NCBI GenBank assembly: GCA_010672585.1
Contig: JAAHGF010000029.1
Location: 46,776-103,264 of the forward strand
From: Okeania sp. SIO1I7
GTDB lineage: Bacteria > Cyanobacteriota > Cyanobacteriia > Cyanobacteriales > Microcoleaceae
Length of the DNA stretch: 56,489 nt
Reading direction: 5' to 3'
Positions within the stretch are counted from its first letter, which is position 1; each line of letters opens with the position of its first letter. Under the pieces are notes generated by a model. The model was given only the letters and a program-made list of their open reading frames with translations, was not told the origin of the DNA and ran no database searches. The position numbers were made by a program, and so were the translations under genes. Shown piece by piece: positions 18,316 through 28,349 of the stretch.

Positions 18316-18926
18316 TTTGCCAAATTAACTAGAGGACAATTAGGGTATTTTGCTAATGTATTTCCCTAAATTTGTTTGCACTAGCTTACTATATCTGGCA
18401 AGATTTTGCTAGCAACTTCAATAATGGATAATTGATAATTATCTCTCCCTAAAAGGAAGAGGATTGAATCAAAGGAAAATTTTTTCTCTCTTGGTCGATG
18501 GTCGGACAGCTCCGAGACCTCGCCATCCCACCCTACGGGGAGCTGCGCTAACGACCGCTTGTTTCTTCTTTAAAGGAGAGGTATTTTACATTAATTATTC
18601 GGTAATGGATGTTTTATACAACCCATTTGGTATCTGTGTACGCGGTATGTGCTTTTATAGCAACCCCCTGGTTAGTGTTTGAAAATTAGTGCGAGCATCT
18701 TGCTCGCGTCATAAATTATCATAATTACCCAATGTCCTAGCTATAGTGGCGACTGCTATAGCATATTTGTAGGGGTGAATGGTATTTGCCTTCGCTGTAT
18801 GTAGAGTCTCTGCGTAAGTCCTGAAAATGCTCCCATCTCACCCCAATTCTAGAAAAATTAATGATTATGAGATAAATATGAAAAGAATATGATACAATTA
18901 TGAAATGAAGTATATTTATTTCTCGA
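18316..18926. repeat. Intergenic 611 bp with a family E repeat and family A end
   Basis: 18430-18604 is the longest copy of family E: ATTATCTCTCCCTAAAAGGA, GAGGATTGAATCAAAGGAAA, a central segment CTCCGAGACCTCGCCATCCC and TTTAAAGGAGAGGTATT. An inverted relative lies at 28925-29076. 18811-18823 is a family A right end (TGCGTAAGTCCTG). The mntC promoter should lie in 18830-18926. The short frame at 18464-18682 runs through repeat DNA and is not a gene. Confidence 0.7.
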
Positions 18927-19925
18927 ATGGTAAAATTCTGTTGGACGCGAAGCATTATTCTCCTCTCTAGTATAATCTTAGGGGTTTGGTTTACTGCTTG
19001 TGGTGGAACTGAAGGAACTTCAAATTCTGCTGCTCCAGATAATACTCAAACAACGGAAGTTGATTCTAATCAAACTGCTAATACCGAGGGCAAAAAGAAA
19101 GTTTTGACTACTTTTACAGTCTTGGCAGACATGGCTCAAAATGTTGCAGGGGATAAGCTCGTGGTAGAATCAATTACCCGCATTGGTGCAGAAATTCACG
19201 GCTATGAACCTACTCCCAGCGACTTAGTTAAAGCTCAAAATGCCGACCTACTTCTTTATAATGGTATGAATCTTGAGCGTTGGTTCGAGCAATTTTTAGG
19301 GAATTTAGAAGATGTTCCTGCAGTAATACTAACAGAAGGAATTGAACCTATTCAGATTGCAGAAGGACCCTACACCGATAAACCCAATCCTCATACCTGG
19401 ATGTCACCAAAAAATGCTTTAATCTATGTAGAGAATATTCGTAAAGCTTTTGTGGAACTAGACCCAGAGAACGCCGAAACTTACAACGCTAATGCAGCAA
19501 CCTACAGTGAAAAGCTAAAAGAAATTGACCAACAGCTCAGGAATGATTTAGCTAAAGTACCTGAAAATCAACGCATTTTAGTCACTTGTGAAGGAGCATT
19601 CTCTTATTTGACCCGTGATTACGATATGAAAGAAATTTATATATGGCCGATCAACGCAGAACAACAGTTTACTCCCAAACAGGTGCAATCTGTGATTGAG
19701 GAGGTGAAAGCGAATAATGTGCCGACTATTTTTTGTGAAAGCACCGTCAGTAGTGAAGGGCAAAAGCAAGTAGCCAAAACAACAGGAGCGCGGTTTGGGG
19801 GCAACCTCTATGTGGATTCACTATCTACCGAAGAAGGACCAGTTCCTACTTTTTTAGATTTACTCGAATATGATGTCCGCACTATTACTAATGGTTTACT
19901 AGCTGGTAGTAAAACTCAGGATTGA
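18927..19925 (+). CDS. mntC: Manganese ABC transporter substrate-binding lipoprotein MntC
   Basis: 332 aa. Residues 9-25 form a lipoprotein signal with lipobox FTAC and lipidated Cys25 (Lgt, which attaches the diacylglycerol, is encoded at 43428). The cluster A-I metal-binding fold shows the expected four ligands: His91 (IHGYEPTPSDL), His156 (NPHTWMSPKN), Glu222 (CEGAFSYL) and Asp297 (YVDSLS). It captures Mn2+ in the periplasm and hands it to MntB, supplying the water-splitting cluster of photosystem II. It is first in an mntC-mntA-mntB set on one strand. Zn specificity (ZnuA) is less likely because the His-rich loop is absent. Confidence 0.93.
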   Translation: MVKFCWTRSIILLSSIILGVWFTACGGTEGTSNSAAPDNTQTTEVDSNQTANTEGKKKVLTTFTVLADMAQNVAGDKLVVESITRIGAEIHGYEPTPSDLVKAQNADLLLYNGMNLERWFEQFLGNLEDVPAVILTEGIEPIQIAEGPYTDKPNPHTWMSPKNALIYVENIRKAFVELDPENAETYNANAATYSEKLKEIDQQLRNDLAKVPENQRILVTCEGAFSYLTRDYDMKEIYIWPINAEQQFTPKQVQSVIEEVKANNVPTIFCESTVSSEGQKQVAKTTGARFGGNLYVDSLSTEEGPVPTFLDLLEYDVRTITNGLLAGSKTQD

Positions 19926-20210
19926 AGAAGGAGTCAGGAGTCAGGAGGCAGAAGGCAGAAGGCAGAAGGCAGAAGGGTACAAAAGGCTAGAAGGAAGAAA
20001 GTTTTTTGTTTAGCTGGCGCAAAACTTTCCTGTCGGAATGCTATCGCAAACGTTAACGCTACGCGACATGAAACGCGGAGCGTGGAGCGGAGTTCTTTCA
20101 CGCTATTATCCGGACATGATATTAGATAAAATAAGCGCAAATATTCGTATCTTTTGACAGAGAATTTTACTGTAACAATTTTTCTTAAATTTACTGAAAG
20201 TTTAAAAATT
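19926..20210. repeat. mntC-mntA spacer with minisatellite and family B end
   Basis: 19928-19975 is GGAGTCAGGAGTCAGGAGGC followed by AGAAGGC units. 20040-20124 includes CGTTAACGCTACGCG and ends in CCGGACATGATATTA (20110-20124), one end of family B. The 285-bp spacer is long for an ABC operon and is largely repeat DNA, so read-through or a separate promoter must drive mntA. Confidence 0.65.
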
Positions 20211-21056
<846 letters not shown>

Positions 21057-21386
21057 AAATTGCTTAAGGACACGGAGATCGGGAGAGGGGGTTATTGAGG
21101 ACACCGAGAGAGGGAGAGAGGGAGACGCGGAGAAGGGGATTTCACGGTGTCACCGCGTCTCCATGTCTCCGTTTCCTCGAGGGATGTCACCGTGTCCTCG
21201 TGTCTCCGTTTCCTCATGGGGAGATAGAGAAAGATTTGCTAATGGCGCTCAGATAGAGCATTTTTTTATAGTTAGGACTTACGCAGATATGCTATATATA
21301 GCGCTCACAACTATTGGACAATAGTTAATGGACTCTATAAATAGTGCCTTTGCGTAAGTCCTGATAGTAAATTAAACAGATTTGAT
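21057..21386. repeat. mntA-mntB spacer, 330 bp of repeats
   Basis: After the GGAGTCAG array come GAGAGGGGG / ACGCGGAGAAGGGG and TCACCGTGTCCTCGTGTCTCC units (about 21070-21220), then the family A element at 21274-21362. No coding capacity. Confidence 0.75.
21274..21362. repeat. Family A MITE-like element, 12-bp perfect inverted ends
   Basis: AGGACTTACGCA (21274-21285) and TGCGTAAGTCCT (21351-21362). The interior has the palindrome ACTATTGGACAATAGT. It sits between mntA and mntB, 25 bp before the mntB start. Confidence 0.85.
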
Positions 21387-22295
21387 ATGAATAATTTGAT
21401 TGCTGCTATTCCTGTTGTAGATTGGTTACTCGAACCTTTACAGTATGGATTTTTAATTCGAGCTATCTTGGTCAGTGCTTTTGTAGGTTTAGTCTGTGCG
21501 GTGCTTTCTTGTTATATTACCCTCAAGGGATGGTCGTTGATGGGGGATGCGGTTTCTCATTCTGTAGTACCAGGGGTTGTAGTTGCATACGCTCTCAATA
21601 TTCCTTTTGCAGTGGGAGCGTTTGTGTTTGGTTTTGGTTCCATTGTTGCTATTGGTTATATCAAATCAAACACCCGTCTCAAGGAAGATGCGGTTATCGG
21701 GGTGATTTTTACGGGTTTTTTTGCTTTTGGTCTGGTACTGCAGACTAAAATACCCAGTTCAATTGACTTATTTCATATCTTATTTGGGAATGTTCTGGGA
21801 ATTTCTGACGGAGATATTGTTCAGACTTTGATTGCAGGTACTATTACCTTGGCAGTGATTCTGCTGCGACGTAGAGATTTATTGCTATTTTGTTTTGATT
21901 CTAATCATGCTAAGGCAATTGGTCTGAATACGCAATTTATGTACTATACTCTGCTTTCTGTATTAGCTCTAACTATTGTAACTGCCTTACAAACTGTGGG
22001 GATTATTTTAGTTATTGCTATGTTAGTCACGCCAGGATCGATTGCCTACTTATTGAGCGATCGCTTCGACCGGATGTTAATTATTTCTGTGATCAGCAGT
22101 GTGTTTTCTTGTGTGATGGGAACATATCTAAGTTATCATCTGGATATATCAACTGGTGGATCTATTGTGGTGCTTTTGACCTTCTTATTTTTAGTGACAA
22201 TAGTATTGGCACCCAAGTATGGAATTTTGGTTCAAAATTGGAGACGCAACTCTCAAGCAGTTTTGAATGAAGCAGAAGGTACAGATAATTTTTAG
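21387..22295 (+). CDS. mntB: Manganese ABC transporter permease MntB
   Basis: 302 aa, an ABC-3 family permease with eight to nine membrane helices. Characteristic segments are LVCAVLSCYITLKGWSLMGD, AVSHSVVPGVV (coupling region), IPFAVGAFVFGFGSIVAIGY, TALQTVGIILVIAMLVTPGS (the conserved G-x-I-L-V-x-A-M-L-x-x-P motif) and STGGSIVVLLTFLFL. It forms the dimeric Mn2+ channel across the plasma membrane. ATG 21387 lies just after a family A element, so its ribosome-binding region borders inserted DNA. Confidence 0.93.
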   Translation: MNNLIAAIPVVDWLLEPLQYGFLIRAILVSAFVGLVCAVLSCYITLKGWSLMGDAVSHSVVPGVVVAYALNIPFAVGAFVFGFGSIVAIGYIKSNTRLKEDAVIGVIFTGFFAFGLVLQTKIPSSIDLFHILFGNVLGISDGDIVQTLIAGTITLAVILLRRRDLLLFCFDSNHAKAIGLNTQFMYYTLLSVLALTIVTALQTVGIILVIAMLVTPGSIAYLLSDRFDRMLIISVISSVFSCVMGTYLSYHLDISTGGSIVVLLTFLFLVTIVLAPKYGILVQNWRRNSQAVLNEAEGTDNF

Positions 22296-22893
22296 AGACT
22301 TGAATGCAGCTTTTCTATTATTTAGTAGTCGGAATTAATATTAACTCTGGTAGCGTCTTGTAGGGTGTGTTAACGTTTGCGCAGCATTCCGGAGGAAAGT
22401 GTAACGCACCTCAAACATTTAAAAATCAAAAAATACAAAGAAATTAAAATGCGCTCGTATTAATCTCCCATTGTCTGCATCAGGATTTACAAAATTAAAG
22501 AATATTCAGCAAACCCTATTTATATACTTCCTAGAATCGCCTCTTGTAGCACCCTACAATGGTGCGTTACGACGGACTTTTCAATCAATTTCGAGGGCAA
22601 GTAATTGTCACTGTCTAACGCACCCTACTGGACTGTTTCATCTAAAATGGTGCATTAGGGAGTAGGGGAGTAGGGGAGTGGGGGAGTAGGGGAGTGGGGG
22701 AGTAGGGGAGTGGGGGAGTAGGGGAGATTAAAGACACCTATAAATAAAAATCTATTGCACAGTTTTAGCTGTGTCAGTCTACTACAATAATGCTATTTTT
22801 CAAAAAATCATCAAATTTATCTCACTATCAGGAATGAACAATTACTCAAAACCTATTGAGATGTTTTATTTCACCACAATATTGAGATGAAAA
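22296..22893. repeat. Intergenic 598 bp with repeats including (GGGGAGT)n
   Basis: 22358-22410 and 22545-22655 contain GTAGGGTGTGTTAACG and GTAACGCACC units of a palindromic dispersed repeat (with GCGCAGCATTCCGGAGGAAA). 22661-22727 is a GGGGGAGTAGGGGAGT array, also present at 28352-28415. The rest is AT-rich. No gene. Confidence 0.7.
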
Positions 22894-24012
22894 TTATAAT
22901 TTTGAGACTAAATATTTGACGTTTTTGACAGCTTCTTCATATCTATCTTTAGCCAAAGTAATTTCTTTTCCATCTGGCATTTTAAATTTTTTCCCTTTAT
23001 CAGGAAGTTGATGTAAAGGAATGCCAAGAGATGCAGATACTTTTCCTGAAGAATGAAAATCTTTTACATCGGTAACATAAGCATTTTGCCATGTACTGAG
23101 AGAATCTAATGAATTATCATTCTTAGTAAAATATTCAGGAAATTTTTGCTATGAACAATATCAAAAATTAATTAATTCTTGTTTGATAGAATTATAAGCA
23201 TTAGCTATACCTTTATTACTCGTGTAATTGTTAAAAACAAATTGTTTAATTTTAGGTAATGTAAGCTCGAATCTCTGAACCTGTTTATTAAAGGTGATAA
23301 TATTACTGGCATATTTTTTCAGAGATTCTGAAGGATATTGTTCATAAAGTAGCATTAAAATTCCTTTGATTCCTTCCAATGAAGTAAAATCAGCCATCAT
23401 CGGAATTATTAAATAATCAGAAGAAAGTAGTGCCATCTGTGTATATATGGAAAAACTAGGATTACAATCTATAAAAACCACTAACTCTTTATATTTTTCT
23501 TTGTTTTTTGTATTGTCAAATACACATTCACATAATCTTTTGATTGCTGTCATATGATTTTTCCACGCAGCAATATTTGCTGGATTAATTACAGAATAAT
23601 TAAGATCTAACGACAAAGATTCTAAAAAAGAATCACCAGCGATTAAATACAGATTTTCTGGAATATAGTCATTATAAAGTGAAGCTTTTACTGTATAAGT
23701 AGAATTTTTGGGTAATGATTTAAAGTCAGCATTACCTTTCAAAATCCAATCAACAAAGCCTACTACATTACTTCTTGAGTAAGCTACTTGCAACTTTTGA
23801 TTATTATCATATCCTTTTTTTCCGCCTCCAAGTAAAAATTGAGAAATGTTAGCTTGAGGACACATATCAATAACTAAAATTTGCTTATCTAGATTTTTCT
23901 CAGCATAAAGTATTGAAGCATTGGAACATAAAGTTGTTTTACCAACACCACCTTTATTATTGTAAAAAGCATAAACCTTTATCGATATAAGTACTTTCTC
24001 ATCAACTTATAC
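22894..24012 (-). pseudogene. ParA-family ATPase, inactivated
   Basis: The frame contains VYAFYNNKGGVGKTTLCSNA (deviant Walker A, about 23930-23975), LVIDMCPQANISQFLL (Walker A'), LVVFIDCNPSFSIYTQMALL and LIIPMMADFTSLEGI, which is a ParA/Soj-like partition ATPase. Two defects are visible. First, the open frame begins after a TAA at about 24015 and has no ATG, GTG or TTG before the Walker motif; the first ATG is at 23865, beyond it. Second, after ELINF come in-frame TGA (23161) and TAG (23149), yet the same frame continues QKFPEYFTKNDNSLDSLSTW to VKYLVSKL and a stop at 22894, in family-like sequence. ParA proteins move plasmids or protein cargo; no parB is adjacent. Confidence 0.75.
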
Positions 24013-24224
24013 TCAATTATTATAGCATTTTAGAAAAATCATAACTTCGTTTACAAACAGTCTCTAAAAACTCTGAAATGCTTTGACGAGTTTCATCACA
24101 CTCCTATGTTTTTATAGATTTACTTTGGGTTTAAATTTCCTAAAACGCAAAGCATTAGTAACTACAGAAACAAAACTAAAAGCTTATGTCGGCGACAGTA
24201 GAAACAGACCGGAGAATACGTCAA

Positions 24225-24626
24225 CTAATGTGGATTTGTTTTCAGAGCAGTAATAATCTGATGATTTGCTTGAGGAAATTTAAATTGCTCGATATTATCT
24301 AATGTCACCCACTTAAACTCATCACATTCTATAGCTTTTGGTGTTCCCCCCAAATAGCGACAATGATAGACATGAAGTGTTACTTTCATTTCAGAATAAC
24401 TATGTTCTATAGTAATTAAATGTTCTTCTACTGCAATCTCAATTCCTAACTCTTCTAAGATTTCTCTTTTAATACAATTTTCTATAGTTTCCCCTGCTTC
24501 TTTTTTGCCACCAGGAAATTCCCATAAACCACCAAATGCACCCCCAGGTAGTCGTTTATCAATTAAAATTTGTCCTGCTTCATTCCAGATGACAGCAACA
24601 CCAATTAACTTATGAGGCAATATCAT
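24225..24626 (-). CDS. mutT: Nudix hydrolase, MutT-type 8-oxo-dGTP diphosphatase
   Basis: 133 aa. The Nudix box GX5EX7REUXEEXGU is complete at 40-62 (GKKEAGE...REILEELGI). The N-terminal VAVIWNEAGQILIDKR and the C-terminal ECDEFKWVTLDNIEQFKFP (with the residues that recognise the purine in MutT) support the nucleotide-sanitising subgroup. It would hydrolyse 8-oxo-dGTP to the monophosphate, preventing A:T to C:G transversions, useful in an oxygen-evolving cell. Stand-alone, not fused to the MutY-like or thiamine phosphate domains seen in some relatives. Confidence 0.88.
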   Translation of the reverse strand: MILPHKLIGVAVIWNEAGQILIDKRLPGGAFGGLWEFPGGKKEAGETIENCIKREILEELGIEIAVEEHLITIEHSYSEMKVTLHVYHCRYLGGTPKAIECDEFKWVTLDNIEQFKFPQANHQIITALKTNPH

Positions 24627-24802
24627 ATTTCAATCTTTATCTATAGCAGGGAACAGGGAACAGGGAACAGGGAACAGTTAGAAAAACATTTCCTAGTCTA
24701 AAATTCATCATTCACATAAGTCCTAACCAATTCTTTCTTAGGTATATTTCAAACAAAAATCCCCTGGTTAATTAACCAAGAGGACGATCAATACTTAATC
24801 AA

Positions 24803-25144
24803 TTAACCTTCATTATTGCTGATTTGATTTCCTGGCAAGGATTTTTCAAATGTCATTCTCTGTTCAGCATTTCTGAGAAAATAGCCACTGATCATTGCTG
24901 AAGCTAATAACTTACCTAAATTTTCTCTACTGGTTGTTATACTCACATTAAACTGTTCTGAGGGTAAATTGCCTAAAAGTCCCACAATGTTTCTTTCCAT
25001 CACTTGAAAAACTTCTTGAGAATTTGGTTTTGATAATTGAGACACTGTGTCTGGACTCATAGATTGGACATATTCCCAGAGTAAATTACTTCCTTCTGAA
25101 CTTTCTTCAAAAAACTCTCGCGTTTGATTTCTTCTATTTGTCAC
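24803..25144 (-). CDS. DUF760 family cyanobacterial/plastid protein
   Basis: 113 aa. Core motifs NLLWEYVQSMSPDTVSQLS, EVFQVMERNIVGLLGNLPSE and LGKLLASAMISGYFLRNAEQ are those of DUF760, a helical family conserved in cyanobacteria and plants, where chloroplast members have been linked to interaction with the Clp or DegP-like machinery; function in bacteria is unproven. ATG 25144 is well placed. It stands apart from other genes. Both flanks are intergenic. Confidence 0.85.
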   Translation of the reverse strand: MTNRRNQTREFFEESSEGSNLLWEYVQSMSPDTVSQLSKPNSQEVFQVMERNIVGLLGNLPSEQFNVSITTSRENLGKLLASAMISGYFLRNAEQRMTFEKSLPGNQISNNEG

Positions 25145-25872
25145 TTTACTAACTCCGTTTCAGAAACTTGATTTATATCGACAAGCCAAGCGTGGCTGAT
25201 TGACTTAACCACATCATATATTGCGATTGTTAATATCTTTACATCCTATAAACTAATGTAACAGCATAATTGCCATCTCAAAGTAGGTATAACCGAACTT
25301 ATGACTGGAGCTATTTCCAAGAACTATTATGTTAAGCAAACTTTAGATATTTGTACAAAATTATGGCGACTAGAATTCTAGCCATTGGTTGGGAGAAAAT
25401 TCGATAGTCATTTTGCCAGGCTACCTAGAAATATACTATCGAAAATTACATTTTGAAACCTTCAATGCTCGTTAATTAATAAATTGACTTAGAAGCTGAA
25501 AACCTGCAGAAAAGTTGCAGTTGATACAGAGGAGATATATCACCCCTGTATTCATCAGGGCTGTTTCAAAGTATTGTAGATTAACGATTTAAGGAGAAAG
25601 GGAGATGAGGGAATCGTGGAACAGTAAAATTTACCAAAATTTGCCAATTTTTCAGGCAATAAGCGTCCCTTTTGCTCTGACTAAAATGGTGAAAAGTCAA
25701 CTTAATATCATAAATTCAAAGCCTTCATCCCCGTGTCTGGTGTGTCTGGTGTGTCCCCGTGTCTATCGAGAATGAAACAGCCCTTCCCCTGTATCCTTTA
25801 GTATAACCTATTCTGGCTCTCCCATACGGCGCTGAATCAAATATTATAGCAGGGGACTTCCTGCTAGAAAAG
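25145..25872. other. Intergenic 728 bp upstream of DUF760, downstream of the sigma gene
   Basis: No gene seen. 25550-25565 (CATCAGGGCTGTTTC) and 25770-25795 (GAATGAAACAGCCC) pair as an inverted repeat about 220 bp apart, enclosing GTGTCTGGTGTGTCTGGTGTG units (25733-25760), the layout of a small mobile repeat. 25260-25460 is unremarkable AT-rich sequence. Confidence 0.45.
25847..25866 (-). terminator. Hairpin just after the sigma factor gene
   Basis: On the minus strand, TAGCAGGAAGTCCCCTGCTA forms a seven-base stem starting six bases after the stop codon at 25873; only a weak U-rich stretch follows, so it is a plausible but imperfect intrinsic terminator. Confidence 0.45.
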
Positions 25873-26892
25873 TTAACTAGCTAAATAATCATTCATATCT
25901 TGTTTTCTCTTACGAAGTTTACTCAGAGCTTCTCTTTCTATTTGTCTTACTCTTTCACGACTAATATTCAGGCGATCGCCAATTTTTGAGAGAGTCATAC
26001 TTTGTCCATCCTCCAAGCCAAATCTTAAGGCCAAAACTTGCTTTTGTTGGGGAGTCAAGTCAGTCATAATTGATTCTAAATCAGTACGCATGGAAGATTG
26101 GAGAGCATAATCTTCTGGAGAAGCTCCCGTATCTTCAAGTAAGTCTCCTAACTCCGTATCTTGATTGTCCCCTACTCGTAAATCCAGTGACAGAGGTAAG
26201 CGAGCGCGTTCCAAACATTCACGAATTTGTTTTGGAGTGAAACCTAGTTCTTCTGCTAGTTCATGGGTAGTAGCAGAACGTCCTAACTCTTGAGTTAGTT
26301 GGCGTTGGGCTTTTTTAATCTTATTCAGCTTTTCTGTAATGTGGATCGGCAAACGAATTGTACGACCTTTTTCTGCTATGGCCCTAGTTATGGCCTGGCG
26401 AATCCACCAATAAGCATAAGTGGAAAATCTATAACCCTTGGTAGGGTCAAACTTTTCTACCCCTCTCTGCATACCGATAGTGCCTTCCTGAATTAAGTCA
26501 AGCAAATCTACATTTCGTTTGATATACTTTTTAGCAACAGATACTACCAATCGTAGATTTGCCTCCACCATTTTTCGTTTGGCTCTTTCACCTTCGCGAA
26601 TAATTCGCTGCAATTCATGACTCGATAAGTTTGTGGCCTCAGCCCATTCTGCTATTGTCGGTTTACGGCCTAAACTCTCAGTAAGGGTCTGATTTACTTC
26701 ATGTAAAGCTGTAAAGCGTTGGACTTGTTTTCCATAAAGAATTTCTTCTTCGTGGGTTAATAAGGGTACACGGCCAATTTCTCTAAGGTAAGTGCGTACA
26801 GAATCGGTGTCTGAGGTTTTTGTCTTCATAACTCTTTTCCCGCTAGATATCTCTACTGGTAGGGTTTGAATTACCCTGCTTTGAGTTAGCAA
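25873..26892 (-). CDS. Group 2 RNA polymerase sigma factor (RpoD-like)
   Basis: 339 aa. Regions in order: 1.2 ([20 protein letters not shown], 30-50), 2.1-2.4 ([60 protein letters not shown], near 105-175), region 3 ([20 protein letters not shown]) and 4.1-4.2 ([20 protein letters not shown] and [20 protein letters not shown], 280-335). It lacks the long N-terminal region of the primary sigma factor SigA, so it is a non-essential alternative (SigB-SigE class), used in cyanobacteria for carbon, nitrogen or stress adaptation. Which class cannot be decided by eye. The start ATG at 26892 precedes a second in-frame ATG at residue 22. Confidence 0.93.
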   Translation of the reverse strand: MLTQSRVIQTLPVEISSGKRVMKTKTSDTDSVRTYLREIGRVPLLTHEEEILYGKQVQRFTALHEVNQTLTESLGRKPTIAEWAEATNLSSHELQRIIREGERAKRKMVEANLRLVVSVAKKYIKRNVDLLDLIQEGTIGMQRGVEKFDPTKGYRFSTYAYWWIRQAITRAIAEKGRTIRLPIHITEKLNKIKKAQRQLTQELGRSATTHELAEELGFTPKQIRECLERARLPLSLDLRVGDNQDTELGDLLEDTGASPEDYALQSSMRTDLESIMTDLTPQQKQVLALRFGLEDGQSMTLSKIGDRLNISRERVRQIEREALSKLRKRKQDMNDYLAS

Positions 26893-27581
26893 GAAAAGCG
26901 GGCGGGTATTGTGCTTTCCTTGGATTTTTTTAAATAAATTTGTTTTATGGCCATTTATTAGTTAATTTGGCCTACAGAAATCCTAAGTTTATAGGTTTGA
27001 GATTTCTGAGATTTTAGAGCTGGTCAAATATCTTTTATCTTTTGAATCTATTTGTAAGAATTTGTGGACAATAAAAGAAGTTTTACTATTTTTTGAGAAT
27101 TTTAGATTATGTCTTAACTAAGGTTTAAGTACTTTAGTACATAATCCAGAGCGGATTGGCCTAAAGTAGGGCTTTTTCGTTTCTGATCTCTTCAGATAAT
27201 TACTATGGCCTTTACACTACTCAATACTATGTTAAGAATGTTAACATTTATTACGTATTATGGCTATACCTAAAGCATGATTTTCCGGATGAGTAAGTTT
27301 AATTACCTAAATAAGTTGAATTAACTATAAGAGGGTACTCATAAATCCTGAAAAAAATTGCATCCTGCACAACAAAATCACAAAAATTTTGCAAAAATAC
27401 TTAAAAAGGTCAAAAAAAGAGTATATAAAATATTTGTTTAACTTTTGACTTTTAATTTTAGACTTTTGACTTTCTTGAGTGTGTATTTAATTCTGTTTGC
27501 GTAGCATTTCTGCACCGAAAAGTTTCTTCAGAATTACGTACTCGTTTTTGGCTTCCGCGAAACGGTTGAGTGACTTAATAT
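26893..27581. other. Divergent intergenic 689 bp between sigma factor and Anbu genes
   Basis: AT-rich and likely to contain both promoters. 27441-27475 has CTTTTGACTTTTAATTTTAG and a partial direct repeat of it; 27495-27515 is GTTTGCGTAGCATTTCTGC, a fragment of the palindromic repeat described at 33821-34118. No coding frame. Confidence 0.45.
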
Positions 27582-28349
27582 ATGACTTATTGCCTTGGTA
27601 TTATTACTGAATCTGGTATTGTAATGGCCTCTGACTCTCGTACTAATGCGGGAGTAGACTATATTTCCACTTACCTAAAGCTATTTGATTTTTCTGTGAC
27701 TGGAGAGAGGGTTATCCTCATCAGCACTTCTGGAAATTTGTCAATTACTCAAGGAGTAATCACTGAACTAAAAAAAGACTTCAAGATTTCTGAGGATACT
27801 AATCTTCATACTATTCCTACCCTTTACGAAATTGCTCGCTACATTGGAGGTAAAATTCGAGAGATTCAAGAAAAAGACCGCTCTTGGCTACAAAAGGATC
27901 GAATTGACACGGGATGCAGTATTTTACTGGGGGGTCAAATTAAAGGACAAGACCCAGAATTATTTTTGATTTATTCTCAAGGGAATTGTATTTCTGCTAC
28001 GAAAGAAACACCTTTTTTACAAATAGGTGAGACTAAGTATGGCAAACCAATTTTAGACCGTGCTTTGAGTTTCTCTACTTCTCTAGAAGCTGCTGCTAAA
28101 TGTGCTTTAGTTTCTCTAGACTCGACAATGAAATCTAATCTTTCTGTGGGACCTCCGATTAATTTGGTGATGTATGAAAAGGATAGTTTTCAAATTCGGC
28201 ATCGTCTGCAAATGCGTCTGGGCGATCCTTATTTAGCTAAAGTACGAAAGTTATGGGAGGAGTCTATTAAGCAAGCTCTTGATGAAATGCCAGATTTAAA
28301 CTGGTTACATGATTCTCAAGAATCTCAGGAAGATATTTTGATTGATTGA
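27582..28349 (+). CDS. Anbu / proteasome-type peptidase (HslV-like)
   Basis: 255 aa. N-terminal-nucleophile fold: after Met removal the protein starts with Thr (Thr2 in the precursor), with Asp18 (MASDSRTNAG) and Lys33 (STYLKLFDF) in the positions of the proteasome/HslV catalytic Thr-Asp-Lys triad. Further marks are VILISTSGNLSITQGV and the GCSILLGGQIKGQDPELFLI strand. This is the Anbu (ancestral beta subunit) family, reported to form helical or ring assemblies. In many bacteria anbu sits with alpha-E, ATP-grasp and transglutaminase genes; none is next to this gene. The start ATG is preceded by GAGTG. A GGGGGAGT array begins right after the stop. Confidence 0.88.
   Translation: MTYCLGIITESGIVMASDSRTNAGVDYISTYLKLFDFSVTGERVILISTSGNLSITQGVITELKKDFKISEDTNLHTIPTLYEIARYIGGKIREIQEKDRSWLQKDRIDTGCSILLGGQIKGQDPELFLIYSQGNCISATKETPFLQIGETKYGKPILDRALSFSTSLEAAAKCALVSLDSTMKSNLSVGPPINLVMYEKDSFQIRHRLQMRLGDPYLAKVRKLWEESIKQALDEMPDLNWLHDSQESQEDILID

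Noticed and set aside
22471-22665. 64-codon frame in the gap after mntB
   Set aside because: Covers GTAACGCACC-type repeat DNA and has no protein resemblance.
22661-22727. GGGGAGT array as a possible CRISPR or origin iteron
   Set aside because: Simple minisatellite with 7-9 bp units, also at 28352; no DnaA boxes or dnaA/dnaN nearby.
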